From Rhizobium sp. 2MFCol3.1 (GTDB lineage: Bacteria; Pseudomonadota; Alphaproteobacteria; Rhizobiales; Rhizobiaceae), in NCBI RefSeq assembly GCF_000377565.1, contig NZ_KB898359.1, positions 118,508 to 182,507 on the forward strand: a stretch of 64,000 nucleotides of DNA, written 5' to 3'. This document shows positions 1 to 8,234 of this stretch, one piece after another (the first letter of the stretch is position 1; each line of letters opens with the position of its first letter). The notes under the pieces are model-generated. The model made no database searches and was not told the origin of the DNA. It was given only the letters and a program-made list of their open reading frames with translations. The position numbers and the translations under genes were made by a program.

Positions 1-1296
1 GTAGACGCGGCCGCGGCGGCAGCGCCATCTTGGCGAGCGACACCTCCTCGTAAACGCTCCGAAATTCTGCGTCGTTGCTTCGAGCTGATGATCGATCGGT
101 CGGACATGCTGGCTACGCTCATTTCCATGGAGAACGGCAAAGCGCTGCGGGACGCCCGCGGTGAAGTTGCGTATGCTGCGGAATTTTTCCGCTGGAACGC
201 CGAAGAGGCTGTGCGCATCAGCGGCGAATTCGCCATAGCTCCATCCGGCACCAACCGCATCATCGTCGATTATCAGCCGATCGGAATTTGTCTGCTGATC
301 ACGCCCTGGAATTTCCCGGCGGCGATGGCCACCCGGAAAATTGCGCCAGCGCTAGCGGCTGGCTGTACCGTCATTCTCAAGCCCGCGAGCGAAACCCCAC
401 TCACAGCTTATGCTCTCGCAGCGATATACGAAGAGGCCGGTGTGCCAAAGGGCGTTGTCAACGTGCTGACGACAACCAACCCCGGGCCCGTAACATCGAC
501 GGTCTTGGCCGACCCGCGCGTCAGGAAGCTCTCATTCACTGGATCAACTGGCGTCGGGCGACAATTGCTTGCTGAAGCGTCAAAGCACGTCATTTCCTGC
601 TCGATGGAGCTTGGTGGAAACGCACCGTTCGTGGTTTTCGACGACGCGGATCTCGACGCCGCGCTCGATGGCGCTATGATCGCCAAGATGCGCAACGCTG
701 GTGAAGCCTGCACGGCAGCAAACCGGTTCTACGTGCAGTCCCGGATCCACGACGCTTTCGCCAAAGGGCTGTCCGATCGCATGTCAGCCTTGAAGGTCGG
801 CTCGGGTGTCGAGGCCGACACGGACTGCGGCCCTATGATTACCCGCAAGGCAGTCGACAAGATCAGCCGCCTGGTTGATGATGCGAAAGGCAAAGGCGCA
901 CGTGTTCTGTGTGGTGGCGAAGCGCCGTCAGGGTCCGGCTTTTTCTATCCACCAACAGTACTTGCAAATGTGTCCGCGGAAAGCGAAATGGCTGAAGAAG
1001 AAATCTTCGGACCCGTTGCGCCAATCTATCGATTTGAGACCGAGCAAGAAGCGATCGACCTTGCAAACGACACCGAGTACGGACTGGCAGCCTATGTTTA
1101 CACACGCGATCTTGCCCGCGGTCTTCGGGTGTCGTCGGCTATTGAGGCGGGCATGATTGCACTAAACCGTGGCTTGGTCTCCGATCCGGCCGCCCCCTTC
1201 GGCGGTGTCAAGCAAAGCGGACTAGGTCGTGAGGGCGGACAACACCACGGCATTGCGGAGTTCATGGAAGCGAAATATATCGCAACAAGTTTCTGA
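1..1296 (+). CDS. gabD: NAD(P)-dependent succinate-semialdehyde dehydrogenase family protein, 5' end outside window
   Basis: The reading frame is open to base 1, so the N-terminus lies to the left. It encodes an aldehyde dehydrogenase that oxidises a semialdehyde (succinate or 2-oxoglutarate semialdehyde type) in the cytoplasm. The catalytic Glu is in MELGGNAP (codon 607-609) and the nucleophilic Cys in GEACTA (codon 709-711); the cofactor-loop motif FTGSTGVG is around 547-570. The C-terminus with [14 protein letters not shown] is typical of GabD-type enzymes. The next gene starts 15 bases downstream, suggesting an operon with the esterase. The exact semialdehyde cannot be told from the sequence. 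Confidence 0.9.
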   Translation, partial: VDAAAAAAPSWRATPPRKRSEILRRCFELMIDRSDMLATLISMENGKALRDARGEVAYAAEFFRWNAEEAVRISGEFAIAPSGTNRIIVDYQPIGICLLITPWNFPAAMATRKIAPALAAGCTVILKPASETPLTAYALAAIYEEAGVPKGVVNVLTTTNPGPVTSTVLADPRVRKLSFTGSTGVGRQLLAEASKHVISCSMELGGNAPFVVFDDADLDAALDGAMIAKMRNAGEACTAANRFYVQSRIHDAFAKGLSDRMSALKVGSGVEADTDCGPMITRKAVDKISRLVDDAKGKGARVLCGGEAPSGSGFFYPPTVLANVSAESEMAEEEIFGPVAPIYRFETEQEAIDLANDTEYGLAAYVYTRDLARGLRVSSAIEAGMIALNRGLVSDPAAPFGGVKQSGLGREGGQHHGIAEFMEAKYIATSF

Positions 1297-1311
1297 TCCG
1301 GAGGATATTCA

Positions 1312-2157
1312 TTGGGGTCCGATCCATTCCGCATCCGCGATCATGTCGCGGATTTCGACAACATTGTCTCCGAAATCGTGCAGGCGAGCGCACGGGCGCG
1401 CGAGACCCTGCCCATGATCGCGGATATCGCATACGGCACGGGCCCAAGTGAAACGGTGGACTTGTTTTTTCCAGCCGGCCATCGCGAAGGCCTGCCGGTC
1501 CACATCTTCATACATGGCGGTTACTGGCGGATGTGGTCCAAACGCGAATATTCCTACGTCGCGAGACCCATAACCGATGCGGGCGGGATCGCAGTGATTG
1601 TCGATTATTCACTGATGCCAGATGTTCGGATGGAAGTGCTCGTGGATCAGGTCTTTCGAGCCAAGGCGTGGGTGCGCGATCATATCAGCGAACATGGCGG
1701 CGATCCCGCATCAATTACGATCAGTGGTCACTCGGCGGGAGCCCATCTGGCGAGCCATTTGATTTACCTCAGTCCACCAGGCACTGAGATCATTGGGGCC
1801 CTACTTCTGGGAGGGCTCTACGACCTTCGACCGTTGAAAAGTTCTTTTCTCCAGAGCGAGATCAACCTGACGGAGGAGGAAATCGAAAGATTCACGCCGC
1901 TTCACCATTTCCATGATCCTGGCTGCCGGGTGATCCTCGCGGTTGGTGAACAAGAAACAAACCCGTTTCACACTCAGATGAGCGCGTTTTCGGACGTCTT
2001 GAGAAGGCAAGGCGTACCGGTTGCTGAAAAGGTCCTACGCGGACGCAATCACATGAGCTCGGTGCGCGACCTTGGCATTGCCGGAACGGAGGCCAATGAT
2101 GTCCTGCTAGAGCTGCTGCAAAGCACGACAAAACCCATAGCGGGGCGAACCACGTGA
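1312..2157 (+). CDS. alpha/beta hydrolase (arylformamidase/esterase-like)
   Basis: A 281-residue cytoplasmic alpha/beta-fold hydrolase. The oxyanion motif HGGYW is at residues 68-72 and the nucleophile elbow GHSAG at 139-143 (Ser141); the catalytic His is probably in RNHMSS near residue 248. HGGYW plus this spacing is seen in kynurenine formamidase-like and carboxylesterase families. Start is TTG at 1312, preceded by GGAGG at 1300-1304; no better start is in frame. It follows the aldehyde dehydrogenase by 15 bases, so the pair may act in one catabolic route. The substrate is unknown. Confidence 0.85.
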   Translation: MGSDPFRIRDHVADFDNIVSEIVQASARARETLPMIADIAYGTGPSETVDLFFPAGHREGLPVHIFIHGGYWRMWSKREYSYVARPITDAGGIAVIVDYSLMPDVRMEVLVDQVFRAKAWVRDHISEHGGDPASITISGHSAGAHLASHLIYLSPPGTEIIGALLLGGLYDLRPLKSSFLQSEINLTEEEIERFTPLHHFHDPGCRVILAVGEQETNPFHTQMSAFSDVLRRQGVPVAEKVLRGRNHMSSVRDLGIAGTEANDVLLELLQSTTKPIAGRTT

Positions 2158-2499
2158 CGATCAAATCCAGCTCACTGAATCATCGTCGCAACTTAAGCCA
2201 AACCGTTCCAAGGGGACGCGACCCAGGAACGCGCGCACTGCCGCACCGGCGCTTTCACGCCCGTAGCGTGTACGTTCGTCTATAAGCAAGTTTCATTTAC
2301 AGGCGCACCCGTCGGTTGCCTCAGCCTCTTTTTACGCCCGGCTCGATTTTGACTGTTTTAACTCGGACGGCGACGTAGCTTGGCAGACTTGTATCATCCT
2401 GGAGAACTTCCGCGATATCTGCCGCCCTTCGTCTTGATCGTGACCGACCTCTATCCTGCCGGGTCACCGCGAACAGGAGCCGCAGCTGGTTGCATTTTC
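2158..2499. other. intergenic, nothing recognised
   Basis: About 340 bases between convergent genes. No convincing reading frame with a ribosome site, no RNA gene and no strong hairpin followed by a T-run was seen. Confidence 0.5.
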
Positions 2500-3075
2500 C
2501 TAAACAACGTTCGCTAGTAGGGCTTCTGTGGAAGTCATCTCGACCTGGACTGAGAACCTTGCGCCAAGAAGCGCCAGGGTTGAATCGTGCGTGCTATCGG
2601 CCCCACTACACACTGCGTCATGCGGAATTAGCAAGCGATAGCCAAGGTCGATCGCGCCGACCACCGTCGCTAGCACGCAAACATCTGTCTCCCCTCCTGT
2701 GACGATAACGGTATCGACGCCGTCTTGGACCAGGAGTTGATGAAGCCGTCCGTCCACCCAAGGGGAATACGTCCACTTGTCAAAAACCCGCGCTGGCGGG
2801 GCAAATCGAGCCAAGGCTGGCAAAAGGTCAACAAGCTCGCGCGGTAAGCGGTTCAGAGTCATCTGATCCCATTTTTGGTAATATGCCTTCCATGCACCTG
2901 GCATTTCCCCAGCCGAGCGTGGCGGTATAAAGCGGGTGAAGATGGTGCGTTCGGGTGCTCGCGCCGTCAGTTCCTCGATATGATTGGATACCTTCGCCAT
3001 CCATGGAACGTTCCACGCGGTCTCCTCGTCGAACATCCTTTGCATATCAATACACAGATGAGCCCACCGTGGCAT
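2500..3075 (-). CDS. isochorismatase-family cysteine hydrolase
   Basis: Start ATG at 3075 is chosen because GGAGG lies five bases upstream; an ATG four codons earlier lacks a ribosome site. The 191-residue protein has the isochorismatase-like triad: Asp10 in CIDMQ, Lys100 in FDKWTYS and Cys133 in GGETDVCV. Relatives hydrolyse amides or vinyl ethers (nicotinamidase, N-carbamoylsarcosine amidase, isochorismatase). It is a single gene with no partner giving a substrate. It converges on the esterase gene. Confidence 0.85.
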   Translation of the reverse strand: MPRWAHLCIDMQRMFDEETAWNVPWMAKVSNHIEELTARAPERTIFTRFIPPRSAGEMPGAWKAYYQKWDQMTLNRLPRELVDLLPALARFAPPARVFDKWTYSPWVDGRLHQLLVQDGVDTVIVTGGETDVCVLATVVGAIDLGYRLLIPHDAVCSGADSTHDSTLALLGARFSVQVEMTSTEALLANVV

Positions 3076-3114
3076 GATGTCCTCCATGTCGTGCCGGCAA
3101 CATCAAACCGGTGT

Positions 3115-3336
3115 TTACGAACCAAATCCTAGTAATAGGCCCATCGCGGTCAATGCAAGAAAACCGGTCACGGCCAATCCAGTCGTGAGATAAACACTAA
3201 ATCGGCCTGGCTCCGCGCTCCTGATTTCGCCCCTAGTCGCCAAAACGGCGGAGAAACCGGCAAACATCCAGCATAGTAGCGTTGCGCATCCCAAGATGAT
3301 GGCCCAATTGACTGGCGTGGCTGAGATCGCTGTCAT
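3115..3336 (-). CDS. small two-helix membrane protein
   Basis: A 73-residue protein with two hydrophobic segments (roughly residues 8-32 and 48-72) separated by a short charged loop (TRGEIRSAEPGR). Start ATG at 3334-3336 overlaps the stop of the upstream DUF982 gene by ATGA, and AAGGTG sits just upstream, so translation is probably coupled. Family not recognised. It should be expressed from the stress-type promoter at 3623-3647. Confidence 0.6.
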   Translation of the reverse strand: MTAISATPVNWAIILGCATLLCWMFAGFSAVLATRGEIRSAEPGRFSVYLTTGLAVTGFLALTAMGLLLGFGS

Positions 3337-3593
3337 GAAAGCACCTTCGCTCGAACTGCCGCGTTGACGAAACTCTGGCGAGCCAACTCCGCGCTTCCGT
3401 GCTCCATCAAAGCCTTGCGGCACCTGGCCACCGCCAAGCTGAATTCTGCACTATCCTTCGAGGGCCATTGGCCTTTTAACGCTAACAGGGCGGCATCGGG
3501 CCCATTAATACATTTACGGCCACCGCCAGCGATCCGCAGGTGAACCGGAACCGCCCATCGGATTTGGAAATCGACATCAATCACCGTAGGCAT
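3333..3593 (-). CDS. DUF982 domain protein
   Basis: An 86-residue protein matching the DUF982 family common in Rhizobiales: a core ING(P)DAALLALKGQWP followed by helices with AVARCRKAL and ARQSFVNAA. Function of the family is unknown. GGAGG is placed well in front of ATG 3593. The promoter-like GGAAC-N16-GGTT at 3623-3647 is 30-55 bases upstream, pointing to general stress control. Its last four bases overlap the start of the membrane-protein gene. Confidence 0.8.
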   Translation of the reverse strand: MPTVIDVDFQIRWAVPVHLRIAGGGRKCINGPDAALLALKGQWPSKDSAEFSLAVARCRKALMEHGSAELARQSFVNAAVRAKVLS

Positions 3594-3622
3594 TCGGCAC
3601 CTCCTTCTATAAGCATATGTAC

Positions 3623-3647
3623 AACCTCGCTCAGGATTGCCGGTTCC
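3623..3647 (-). promoter_or_regulatory. putative EcfG-type (general stress) promoter for the DUF982 pair
   Basis: On the minus strand GGAAC (3647-3643), 16 bases, then GGTT (3626-3623). This fits the alphaproteobacterial EcfG pattern GGAAC-N16/17-CGTT with one mismatch. The same GGTT variant recurs at 30380, 51153 and 51712. Confidence 0.6.
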
Positions 3648-3805
3648 CGCGGTACGAGCTTGGTCCGCAACCGCACGATTGGATCCTGATTTAGGTTGTG
3701 TCTCATGACGAGTTCATCAGCAACATCTTACGAATGCATCAACACGGAACGCCGTCTGCCGCACCATCGCGGTCGATCCAACGGAGTAACTCATGTGCGC
3801 GAAAC

Positions 3806-4144
3806 CTACGATATTCCAGATCGAGGCGGCTGCAACTCGATCCACGAAGACGGCGCAAGATCTATATCGCTCTGTACGTCAACAATCCCGCTAAACGGAC
3901 CGCAATAAAGCCTGTCGACTGCTGACGTAACGCCCTCAGTGATCTCATCGAGGTTCACAACGTTCTGACTGCCCATTGCCTCGCCAACCCAATAGGCGAC
4001 CGTATTGCCGGCAACGGTGAAGCCCAAATCGTTCAGGGCCGAGTAAACTTCGGCAGAAACGTGATGGGCGCCATCGTATCCCCCGCCCCGGCCGTAAAAA
4101 TCATCTGCCCCGTGGCGCCGGTCTCCTGAGACTAAAGCGTTCAT
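3806..4144 (-). CDS. hypothetical protein
   Basis: A 112-residue reading frame not recognised as a known family. The middle (ALNDLGFTVAGNTVAYWVGEA, split here only in description) is protein-like, with mixed polarity and no low-complexity bias. No strong ribosome site is visible before the ATG at 4144. It may be a real rhizobial orphan or chance. Confidence 0.35.
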   Translation of the reverse strand: MNALVSGDRRHGADDFYGRGGGYDGAHHVSAEVYSALNDLGFTVAGNTVAYWVGEAMGSQNVVNLDEITEGVTSAVDRLYCGPFSGIVDVQSDIDLAPSSWIELQPPRSGIS

Positions 4145-4425
4145 GGCTCAAGGGCGCGTTCGGCGACCGAGGATGGTTGCCCAAGCCAAGTACTTATCCC
4201 CGTTATCATGTTCGCATCCAAAATCTACCTTTCTGACGTTGGGCCGCGCGTCACACAGTCCTTCGTCGGATGTGGCGCCGGGCTTGGTGTCATGGTTGGC
4301 CGACCGGATGCTTTCGCCCTTGACACGCCTTTTCGGGTGGACCGCGTGCAATGAGGTCGAGTATTCGGTCGGTGGATGACGGCTCGCGCCCGCTAGGTTT
4401 CGAGGTGCCGTTCAGAGCGATTGTC

Positions 4426-5097
4426 TTAAGTTTCGTCGGATTCTTTGCGTTGATGATCGCGGGGGCCAAATGCATATGGTCCGCCTTTCTCCACGGCTCG
4501 ATGGTAGGCGGGACGGGCGTGGATGCGTTTGATCCAGTCTGTCGTGGCTCTTTTACTATCGTCGAGAAACCCACGTGACCCCGCCGCCTCAAGCGGGAAA
4601 CTCATCATGACGTCGGCCGCGGTGAACTCGGCTCCAGCGAACCATTTGCGACTGCGGAGTTCCTGCTCGAGGAAGTGCAGGTGCGTTTCGAGCATCGGCC
4701 ATATACGCTTCAATGCAAACCGTCCGAAAAGGGGTATTTTCGATGCGACAAGGCTGGCGAAGAGTATCGGCATCAGCGAACCCTCGGCATAGTGAAGGTA
4801 CTGGCGATATAAGACGACTTCCCGGGGTGTCGGAGGCGGGCCCAGCTTGCCGCCGGCCACGCCGGTCAGGTATTCCACGATCGCACCGGTCTCCACCAAC
4901 ACCTGGCAGCCTGCGGGGCTATCGAGATCCTCGACAATCGGAGACTTTCCGAGCGGATGAACTGTCCGCAACGCCTCGGGAGCGGACATATCCCTATTTC
5001 GCTCGTAAAAGCGGATCCTGTAATCAAGTCCCAGCTCCTCCATCAGCCAAAGGACGCGCTGGGAGCGACTATTATTGAGGTGATGGACGATGAACAG
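4426..5097 (-). CDS. glutathione S-transferase
   Basis: The thioredoxin-like N-domain and helical C-domain of a GST are present. The first in-frame ATG (5043) would remove the N-terminal strand and helix. Reading upstream in frame gives FIVHHLNNSRSQRVLWL, the usual GST start, and the only ribosome site (GGAGG, six-base spacing) points to CTG at 5097-5095. I therefore extend the gene to 5097. The cis-Pro motif KSPIVED and the ETGAIVEYL Ser/Glu region are intact. It probably conjugates or reduces electrophiles with glutathione; the substrate is unknown. Confidence 0.8.
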   Translation of the reverse strand: MFIVHHLNNSRSQRVLWLMEELGLDYRIRFYERNRDMSAPEALRTVHPLGKSPIVEDLDSPAGCQVLVETGAIVEYLTGVAGGKLGPPPTPREVVLYRQYLHYAEGSLMPILFASLVASKIPLFGRFALKRIWPMLETHLHFLEQELRSRKWFAGAEFTAADVMMSFPLEAAGSRGFLDDSKRATTDWIKRIHARPAYHRAVEKGGPYAFGPRDHQRKESDET

Positions 5098-5552
5098 GTG
5101 AATCCTCCGCGGTCGTGACCAGTATAAAGAAGCTAGATAGCCGTCAATGGTTCCACTCGCAGCCGGGGTTTGGCAAGGTCGCGGGTTTTCGCTTGAGCAA
5201 CGTAACTCGGTTCGAGCTTCACATCGTCGCCGAATTGGCGACGCCGCGGGCTAGTGATCAAAGGAAGGGGTCGTCGCACTTCAATCAGAACTGGCCATCC
5301 TGCGCGCAACCGGGTTAAACCATGCGGCCCTAGTCGGGTATTGAGGCCGTTGAAAAGTTTCGCTCAGTATTTGCTGGCAAGTCAGCACATTTGCGACGCC
5401 AATAAGCGTTTGCCTTTTGCCACGCAAACTTCAAGACCGCAGCTGGCCCTTTGCGGACATGCGTCGGCCCAAGACGGCAGTCGGCCCCTTGCGGTCGTCA
5501 GTGCTTACCACGGATTACACGATTGTTCACGAATGAAGATGGCATAGGTTCC
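5098..5552. other. intergenic with dispersed-repeat copies
   Basis: About 450 bases with no convincing gene. It contains two imperfect copies of a GACCGCAG-TCGGCCC-type repeat at 5432-5460 and 5471-5498. Confidence 0.5.
5432..5498. repeat. two degenerate copies of dispersed intergenic repeat
   Basis: CAAGACCGCAG..GGCCCTTTGCGGACAT followed by AAGACGGCAGTCGGCCCC..GCGGTCGT. They match the better copies at 6678-6709 and 9216-9250. Confidence 0.6.
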
Positions 5553-5696
5553 TTAGGTCTTTCCGTCTCCCTTTCCGGGCGCGCCCGGCTTTCCACCGGC
5601 ACCGCCTGACCCGCCCTTTCCGGGGTTCTGACCCTTTCCAGGTTTACCTGGTTTCCCTGGCGCACCAGGCAATCCAGTCTTTGGATTTTCGGTCAT
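5553..5696 (-). CDS. 47-residue collagen-like Gly-X-Y protein
   Basis: A very short gene with a strong ribosome site (GGAGGG six bases before ATG 5696). After an eight-residue head (MTENPKTG) the protein is almost all Gly-Pro/Lys/Ala triplets such as GAP, GKP, GKG and GGS, rich in Lys and lacking hydrophobic residues or a signal peptide. Bacterial collagen-like proteins form triple helices, but this one is very short. The repetitive codons differ from each other at third positions, which favours selection on the protein. Function unknown. Confidence 0.65.
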   Translation of the reverse strand: MTENPKTGLPGAPGKPGKPGKGQNPGKGGSGGAGGKPGAPGKGDGKT

Positions 5697-5835
5697 ATTT
5701 ACCCTCCGCTGCAGCAGCAATTAGACCTGGGGATGAGAGTTTGGTGGCAAACTGCGTTTGGCGTTGTGGACCAATCGCTGATCGATCTGCCCCAAGATCA
5801 GTGTTGCGACGTGATCGCGGATCCATGAAACGTGC

Positions 5836-6090
5836 CTATGGGTCGACGTAGCGCGAATTCGCTGAGCAACCTGACGGCTTTTTAACAACGTCGGCGCCAC
5901 GAAGCGGGTCGGCTGCCACCTCTTCACAGCATCCTGACAGTCGAACACTGAGTGCCAGCAACAACTCGCAAACTGGATCGCAATCACGCTCAGCGGCACG
6001 CGCGCAAATCTGCAGCCTATGAGCAAGCGCCCTGAGGATGGCCATCCTCTCGTCGACAGACATGCTTTCGAACGGTGGTGGGATAGTCAT
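5836..6090 (-). CDS. small helical hypothetical protein
   Basis: An 84-residue protein starting at ATG 6090, with GGGAG six bases upstream; an in-frame TTG at 6126 is less likely. It is mostly helical, with several Cys residues (RLQICARAAERDCDPVCELLL and GCC, described in parts). No family recognised. It lies 32 bases downstream of another small gene on the same strand. Confidence 0.5.
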   Translation of the reverse strand: MTIPPPFESMSVDERMAILRALAHRLQICARAAERDCDPVCELLLALSVRLSGCCEEVAADPLRGADVVKKPSGCSANSRYVDP

Positions 6091-6122
6091 AAATTGCTCC
6101 CACGCGTAATTTCGGGCGCTGA

Positions 6123-6332
6123 TCAAGTAGCGTGCTTTTCCAGCCCACGCCGCAAATCGCTCATCGAGTAAACTTTGGCGTGGACGCGTTCACCCGCAGG
6201 CACACCCCTAATTGCAAACTTATGCAGCCTGCTTTGTACCGGTGGAGGGTTGGGTATTTTCGTGTGCGTCGTGACGGCTTGAAGACCAATAGTCATCGGC
6301 GCAACATAGTTGCTGGATCTGGCATTCATCAT
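6123..6332 (-). CDS. small hypothetical protein
   Basis: A 69-residue frame starting with tandem ATGs (6332 and 6329) after AGGAG. The C-terminal part (AGERVHAKVYSMSDLRRGLEKH) is basic and helical. No family recognised. Together with the gene at 5836-6090 and the collagen-like gene it forms a run of short genes on the minus strand. Confidence 0.4.
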   Translation of the reverse strand: MMNARSSNYVAPMTIGLQAVTTHTKIPNPPPVQSRLHKFAIRGVPAGERVHAKVYSMSDLRRGLEKHAT

Positions 6333-6783
6333 CGGTACTCCTACTTTTAGGCAAGAGCACGTGGAATCTCCCAATCGGCTCTGCCCGGAAGAATAGGCCG
6401 ACATCGGACCTTACCCTCTCTTGCGCTAATCGCCTAATCTTTAATAAACATTCGATATGAGCATTTCCAGGTCTTTCACTGGCGGCTCAAGCATCGATTG
6501 GACCGTACCGTGCAAGTCCTGCCGGACTTCGAGGTAAGACGCTACGTCGTCGAGGGGCCGCAAAAGAGCGAAAGGGCCTTCGAAGTATATGGTCGAAATT
6601 AGATGGGGCATACGGCGGTTCTTTTTGCAACCGACAGTGCGAGTGGCCGATCAGGTAACGGTCGCACATGGCGCGTAGCGGAAGACCGCAGTCGGCCCTT
6701 TGCGGTCATGCACACGCACGTTAGTGAGCAAACCAACCGGGCGCTTTGATCGCATCGCAATCCAAACCAGGTAGCCGATCACT
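6333..6783. other. intergenic
   Basis: About 450 bases with no supported gene; holds one clear dispersed repeat copy (6678-6709). Confidence 0.5.
6678..6709. repeat. dispersed intergenic repeat copy
   Basis: GCGGAAGACCGCAG followed by TCGGCCCTTTGCGGTCAT. Contains the complementary parts GACCGC and GCGGTC, so it can fold. Similar copies at 9216, 17671, 16088 and 5432. Confidence 0.7.
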
Positions 6784-7686
6784 TTATACACACAGTGAGG
6801 CGATCAAGCTCCTGAACCATTTCTGCGCTGGATGAACGTCGTTTCGGCGATGCCAAGCCATATTGTATTGAACACTGGGCAGGTCCAGCGGGGGATCTTT
6901 CACGCGCAATTCCGCGGCACGACCCGACGCTTCTACAACCCCTTGCATAAGCGTTGCGATCAGATCCGACGACGCGACCAAAGCGGGCGCTGCATACATC
7001 TGCGGAAGGGTGAGAGCGAGGCGGCGGCGCAGCCCTTGCTTCGAAAGTGCCGCATCCACCAAGCCGAAACTGTCATTTTCAGGCGACACGAGGAGATGCG
7101 ACAGTTCCAGAAACGTGTCCAACGTCATCGGTTGGTCGGCTTGAGGGTGGCCGTTTCTGACCACGCAGACAAATCGCTCGGCAAACAAGGCTTGGCTCAA
7201 GATACGCCCCGCCGGCGTGTGTGGTACGCCGATCGTTACGTCGGCTTCTCCGTCATCGAGCAGCGCCACCGCATCGTCGCGATGCACGAAGCTGCGAATT
7301 TGCAGGATGACTCCAGGCGCATCCTGCCTGAGCCGCGCGACCAGCCTTGGCAGGATCAGGTGGGCAGGATGCTCGGCCAATCCGATGGCGAAAGTCGCCG
7401 TCGACTGCGCGGGATCGAAGACCTGGCGGAACTCAAGTGTTCTTTGAATATCGGTCAAAGCGCGGCTGATCGGCTCCGCCAATTCGAGAGCCCGCATGGT
7501 TGGATGGAGGCCATCGGGGCCCCGCACGAAGAGCTCATCGTTCAACAGCGCGCGCAATCTGCTCAAGGCCGCACTCATCGCGGGCTGTGTGCGGCCAATG
7601 CGGATGCCGGCACGCGTAACGCTGCGCTCCGCAATCAGAGCGTCGAAAGCGACAAGGAGGTTGAGATCGATACCATGTAAATCCAT
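6784..7686 (-). CDS. LysR-family transcriptional regulator
   Basis: A 300-residue LysR protein: N-terminal winged helix-turn-helix (residues 8-65, with RSVTRAGIRIGRTQPAMS as recognition region) and a periplasmic-binding-like effector domain from about 95. The start LNLLVAFDAL resembles the NodD/NahR branch. It is divergent from the SnoaL-like and oxidoreductase genes, with 91 bases between, so these are its likely targets. Confidence 0.9.
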   Translation of the reverse strand: MDLHGIDLNLLVAFDALIAERSVTRAGIRIGRTQPAMSAALSRLRALLNDELFVRGPDGLHPTMRALELAEPISRALTDIQRTLEFRQVFDPAQSTATFAIGLAEHPAHLILPRLVARLRQDAPGVILQIRSFVHRDDAVALLDDGEADVTIGVPHTPAGRILSQALFAERFVCVVRNGHPQADQPMTLDTFLELSHLLVSPENDSFGLVDAALSKQGLRRRLALTLPQMYAAPALVASSDLIATLMQGVVEASGRAAELRVKDPPLDLPSVQYNMAWHRRNDVHPAQKWFRSLIASLCV

Positions 7687-7777
7687 TCCATGGATGTTAC
7701 GGCATACATTATATCGATTTCAATAATGTTTTAGCGCGGGCTATTTCCGTTTCATTGAATGAACACGGAGCCAGTCA

Positions 7778-8224
7778 ATGCCCAATGAAACCGAAATTCG
7801 CAGCAGCGGGATCAGCGAAGCCGATCTGCAGATGCTCAAGACTTTTTACCGCGCCTTCGCCGGAGAGCCTGCGCTTCTCGACGATTGCGTCACCGCCGAC
7901 TGGCAGGACATTCCCTTGGCGCCGGGCCAGGCCACTGGTCGCGATGGCGCAAAGCCGCTGATCGAGGGCTTCGGGACTGTATTTGCGGAGCTGCGCATCG
8001 AAATCCTCGAAGTTATCGGCGGACCGAACCGCGCCGCTGTCCGGGCGGTCATGAAGGGGCGCCATGTCGGCGAGCTGCTCGGGGTTGCCCCGACCCAAAA
8101 GGAGTTTGCGCTGCCGATCCACGAATTCCATGCCTTCGAAAACGGCCGACTGACCCGCACCCATCACATGGAGGACTGGATGGGCTGGTTTGCGCAGGTG
8201 GGCGCAGCCCCGAACGCCGCCTGA
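7778..8224 (+). CDS. SnoaL-like cyclase/ester cyclase domain protein
   Basis: A 148-residue protein of the SnoaL/NTF2-like alpha+beta barrel family, with the YRAFAGEPALLDD start, an internal GAKPLIEGFGTVFA helix and the conserved IHEFHAFENGRLTRTHHMEDW end. Relatives are polyketide cyclases or small isomerase-like proteins. It is followed after ten bases by an oxidoreductase and is probably co-transcribed with it under the divergent LysR. Confidence 0.85.
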   Translation: MPNETEIRSSGISEADLQMLKTFYRAFAGEPALLDDCVTADWQDIPLAPGQATGRDGAKPLIEGFGTVFAELRIEILEVIGGPNRAAVRAVMKGRHVGELLGVAPTQKEFALPIHEFHAFENGRLTRTHHMEDWMGWFAQVGAAPNAA

Positions 8225-8234
8225 GGATATTCAA

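Noticed and set aside
4208..4578. Two short plus-strand frames joined by an ATGA overlap, the second with a hydrophobic stretch
   Set aside because: Neither has a ribosome site, and the second runs into the 3' end of the glutathione S-transferase gene on the other strand.
6832..7680. 282-codon open frame on the plus strand
   Set aside because: It lies entirely opposite a clear LysR gene and its translation is rich in Arg, Gln and His with no domain; it is an antisense shadow.
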